In this document: positions 62,681 to 64,000 of the stretch, piece after piece
Position numbering within the stretch: the stretch's first letter is position 1
How the letters are laid out: every line of letters starts with the position of its first letter
Notes under the pieces: model-generated
Seen by the model: only the letters and a program-made list of their open reading frames with translations
The model's database searches: none
Told to the model about the DNA's origin: nothing
Position numbers and translations under genes: made by a program
From: Diprion similis
Lineage: Eukaryota > Arthropoda > Insecta > Hymenoptera > Diprionidae
NCBI RefSeq assembly: GCF_021155765.1
Contig: NC_060106.1
Span: 9,369,501 to 9,433,500 of the forward strand
Direction of reading: 5' to 3'
DNA: 64,000 nucleotides

Positions 62681-64000
62681 GTGAGTTGCATGTCCTTGGG
62701 TTACGATTGTTTTTTTAATTTCTCGTTGAAATGAAATTTGAATCCGTCTTCACTCTACCGTTCTGTGAGTTGTGAATTAAAAAAAAAATGCTTTGTAAGA
62801 TTAATTTACGCTGCAACACAGAAAAGGAAAATTCAGGTCTGAAAAAATTTGTCGTGGAATAGACGTACTAAAAGTACCAAGTTAATAAGAAACATGAGCA
62901 TGCTATCGATTCTTTCGGGGTTTCTGCTTGATGCAAATTTGAATATAAACGCTTTGAGATTCGAGGATGTGATATATAAATTGACAAGTCTTATATTTGA
63001 TTTTTTTTTTTTTTATATAAAATAATTTTTTATCACACTTGCATAAAAACTGAGGCTTTGCGTAACAGTTTAGCGGGACGAAAGTAGCCAATTCCATCTC
63101 AGTGTTGTAAAGATAGGTTCACGCATGCGCGGTCCGCAATCGCTTCACTTTCATCCCTTTAGGGAGGAGAAATTGATCACTCGCACGCAGTTGCATATAG
63201 TTTTTGTGCTCATTACGAATAAGTTACATATCTACAATTAAAAAATTCAACCTCTTTTCAATTTACCCGTAATTGAGTGGGCTATATTATGTACATAAAA
63301 ATTATTTTTATGATGCAATTCCTTGTTTTAAATACTAATTAATCAATGAATAACAATTTTACGTAAATACAACGAATTGCGTATTTACAATTGAAGGTTC
63401 TTCAAAATTTAACCTTTTTTAAATTAACCCGTAATTGAGCGGGTTTTTATGTACAAATGACTTATTATGGCATATTCCTTATTCTAAATACAAATTAACG
63501 AATAAATAACAATTTCATATAAATACATATTATGTACAATAATTATGTACATATAATTATACATTTCATATTGACTAGTTCACGCATTATTAGACGCAAT
63601 CGGATATGAAAATATTTCAAATTCTATCGCCATTGAACTTTTGTTAAGCGTATTAGTACAAATGGGAACACGGATCCACATACGTACAATTTTTCGGCCG
63701 AGTTGGTTAGGTTAGCAATGTAGAAACAAAACTTATCAGTACGGTACTGCGTGAGTTTGTCGTCTACGTACAGCGAATACTGACATTTTGGAAGACCGTT
63801 GATTTATTATACTTATGTTGTACATAGCAAAAGTATTACACTAACTAAACAAGCCGGAAAAAAAGTTTTTTCGCGATACTTTTCATCGCCGTGGAAACGA
63901 AAGAGTCTGTCCATTTGTTCGACAAATTTTCGCGACGATGTCAAAAACGGCCGAGTGAAAAATATGGAACTGATAGGACTTGGCAAACAAATCAAAAAGT
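62681..64000. other. Probable intron of the right-end gene
   Basis: AT-rich sequence of about 1.3 kb after the GTGAGT donor, with homopolymer T and A tracts and an imperfect tandem repeat (63234-63528). No plausible exon was found before the window ends. Confidence 0.5.
63234..63528. repeat. Imperfect two-copy tandem repeat, period about 160 bp
   Basis: ACCCGTAATTGAG occurs at 63265 and 63427. Flanking blocks such as ACAATT, TTCAA/TTTAACCT, TATGTACA, ATTCCTT, TAAATAC and AATAACAATTT recur in the same order with a spacing of 156-162 bp. The copies are much more diverged than the 61153 duplication. Origin unknown; no transposon termini are visible. Confidence 0.7.

Noticed and set aside
1-64000. 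Transposons, viral remnants, CRISPR arrays and bacterial-type systems.
   Set aside because: No transposase, reverse transcriptase, integrase or capsid-like frame, no long terminal repeats and no regularly spaced repeat array were seen on either strand.

Overview
The window is nuclear DNA of an arthropod, almost certainly an insect. It is AT-rich, its genes are split by GT-AG introns, microsatellites are frequent, and its muscle-specific ZASP genes are of the kind known from flies, beetles and Hymenoptera. A hymenopteran is my best guess, on gene content and exon structure only. I see no bacterial-style operon, CRISPR array, rRNA gene, convincing tRNA gene or mobile element with coding capacity. 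Most reading frames over about 60 codons are antisense or chance frames. The genes below were built by joining exons by hand and checking that every junction keeps phase.

Layout, left to right. (1) 45-3156, minus: the 5' part of an ion-channel gene of the cyclic-nucleotide-binding-domain superfamily. One complete six-helix unit with pore, C-linker and nucleotide-binding domain is joined in frame to the start of a second unit, and the gene runs off the left edge. (2) 4047-6906, minus: a tubulin tyrosine ligase-like polyglutamylase of TTLL2 type. (3) 6907-13043: about 6 kb without a recognisable gene, with one CpG-rich block and a small telomere-like hexamer run. (4) 13044-42810, minus: Zasp52, the Z-disc PDZ-LIM protein, with a giant 3.7-kb exon, a 14.8-kb first intron and two mutually exclusive half-exons for LIM2. 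The first intron holds an unrecognised plus-strand membrane-protein frame (32111-32644). (5) 46541-53381, minus: a second ZASP gene (Zasp66-like) with a PDZ domain, two ZM/NFKK modules and a coiled-coil segment but no LIM domains. It lies head-to-tail with Zasp52 and shares its PDZ exon structure. (6) 55124-60493: a compact cluster of three nuclear genes for mitochondrial proteins: WARS2 (plus), RTN4IP1 (minus) and the ATP synthase delta subunit (minus). (7) 61153-62680, plus: a 260-bp tandem duplication ending in two splice donors, followed by the first coding exons of an unrecognised gene that leaves the window on the right.

Working together: the two ZASP proteins would both act at the muscle Z-disc (alpha-actinin and actin anchoring). 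WARS2 charges mitochondrial tRNA-Trp, RTN4IP1 is a mitochondrial NADPH oxidoreductase, and the delta subunit is part of the F1 central stalk. The channel and TTLL2-like genes both belong to families often linked to sperm or ciliary function, but nothing in the sequence proves that here.

The most unusual element is the multi-repeat channel. It has a TGFGG filter in place of the usual GYGD-type potassium filter, few S4 charges and a nucleotide-binding domain lacking the usual phosphate-binding residues.
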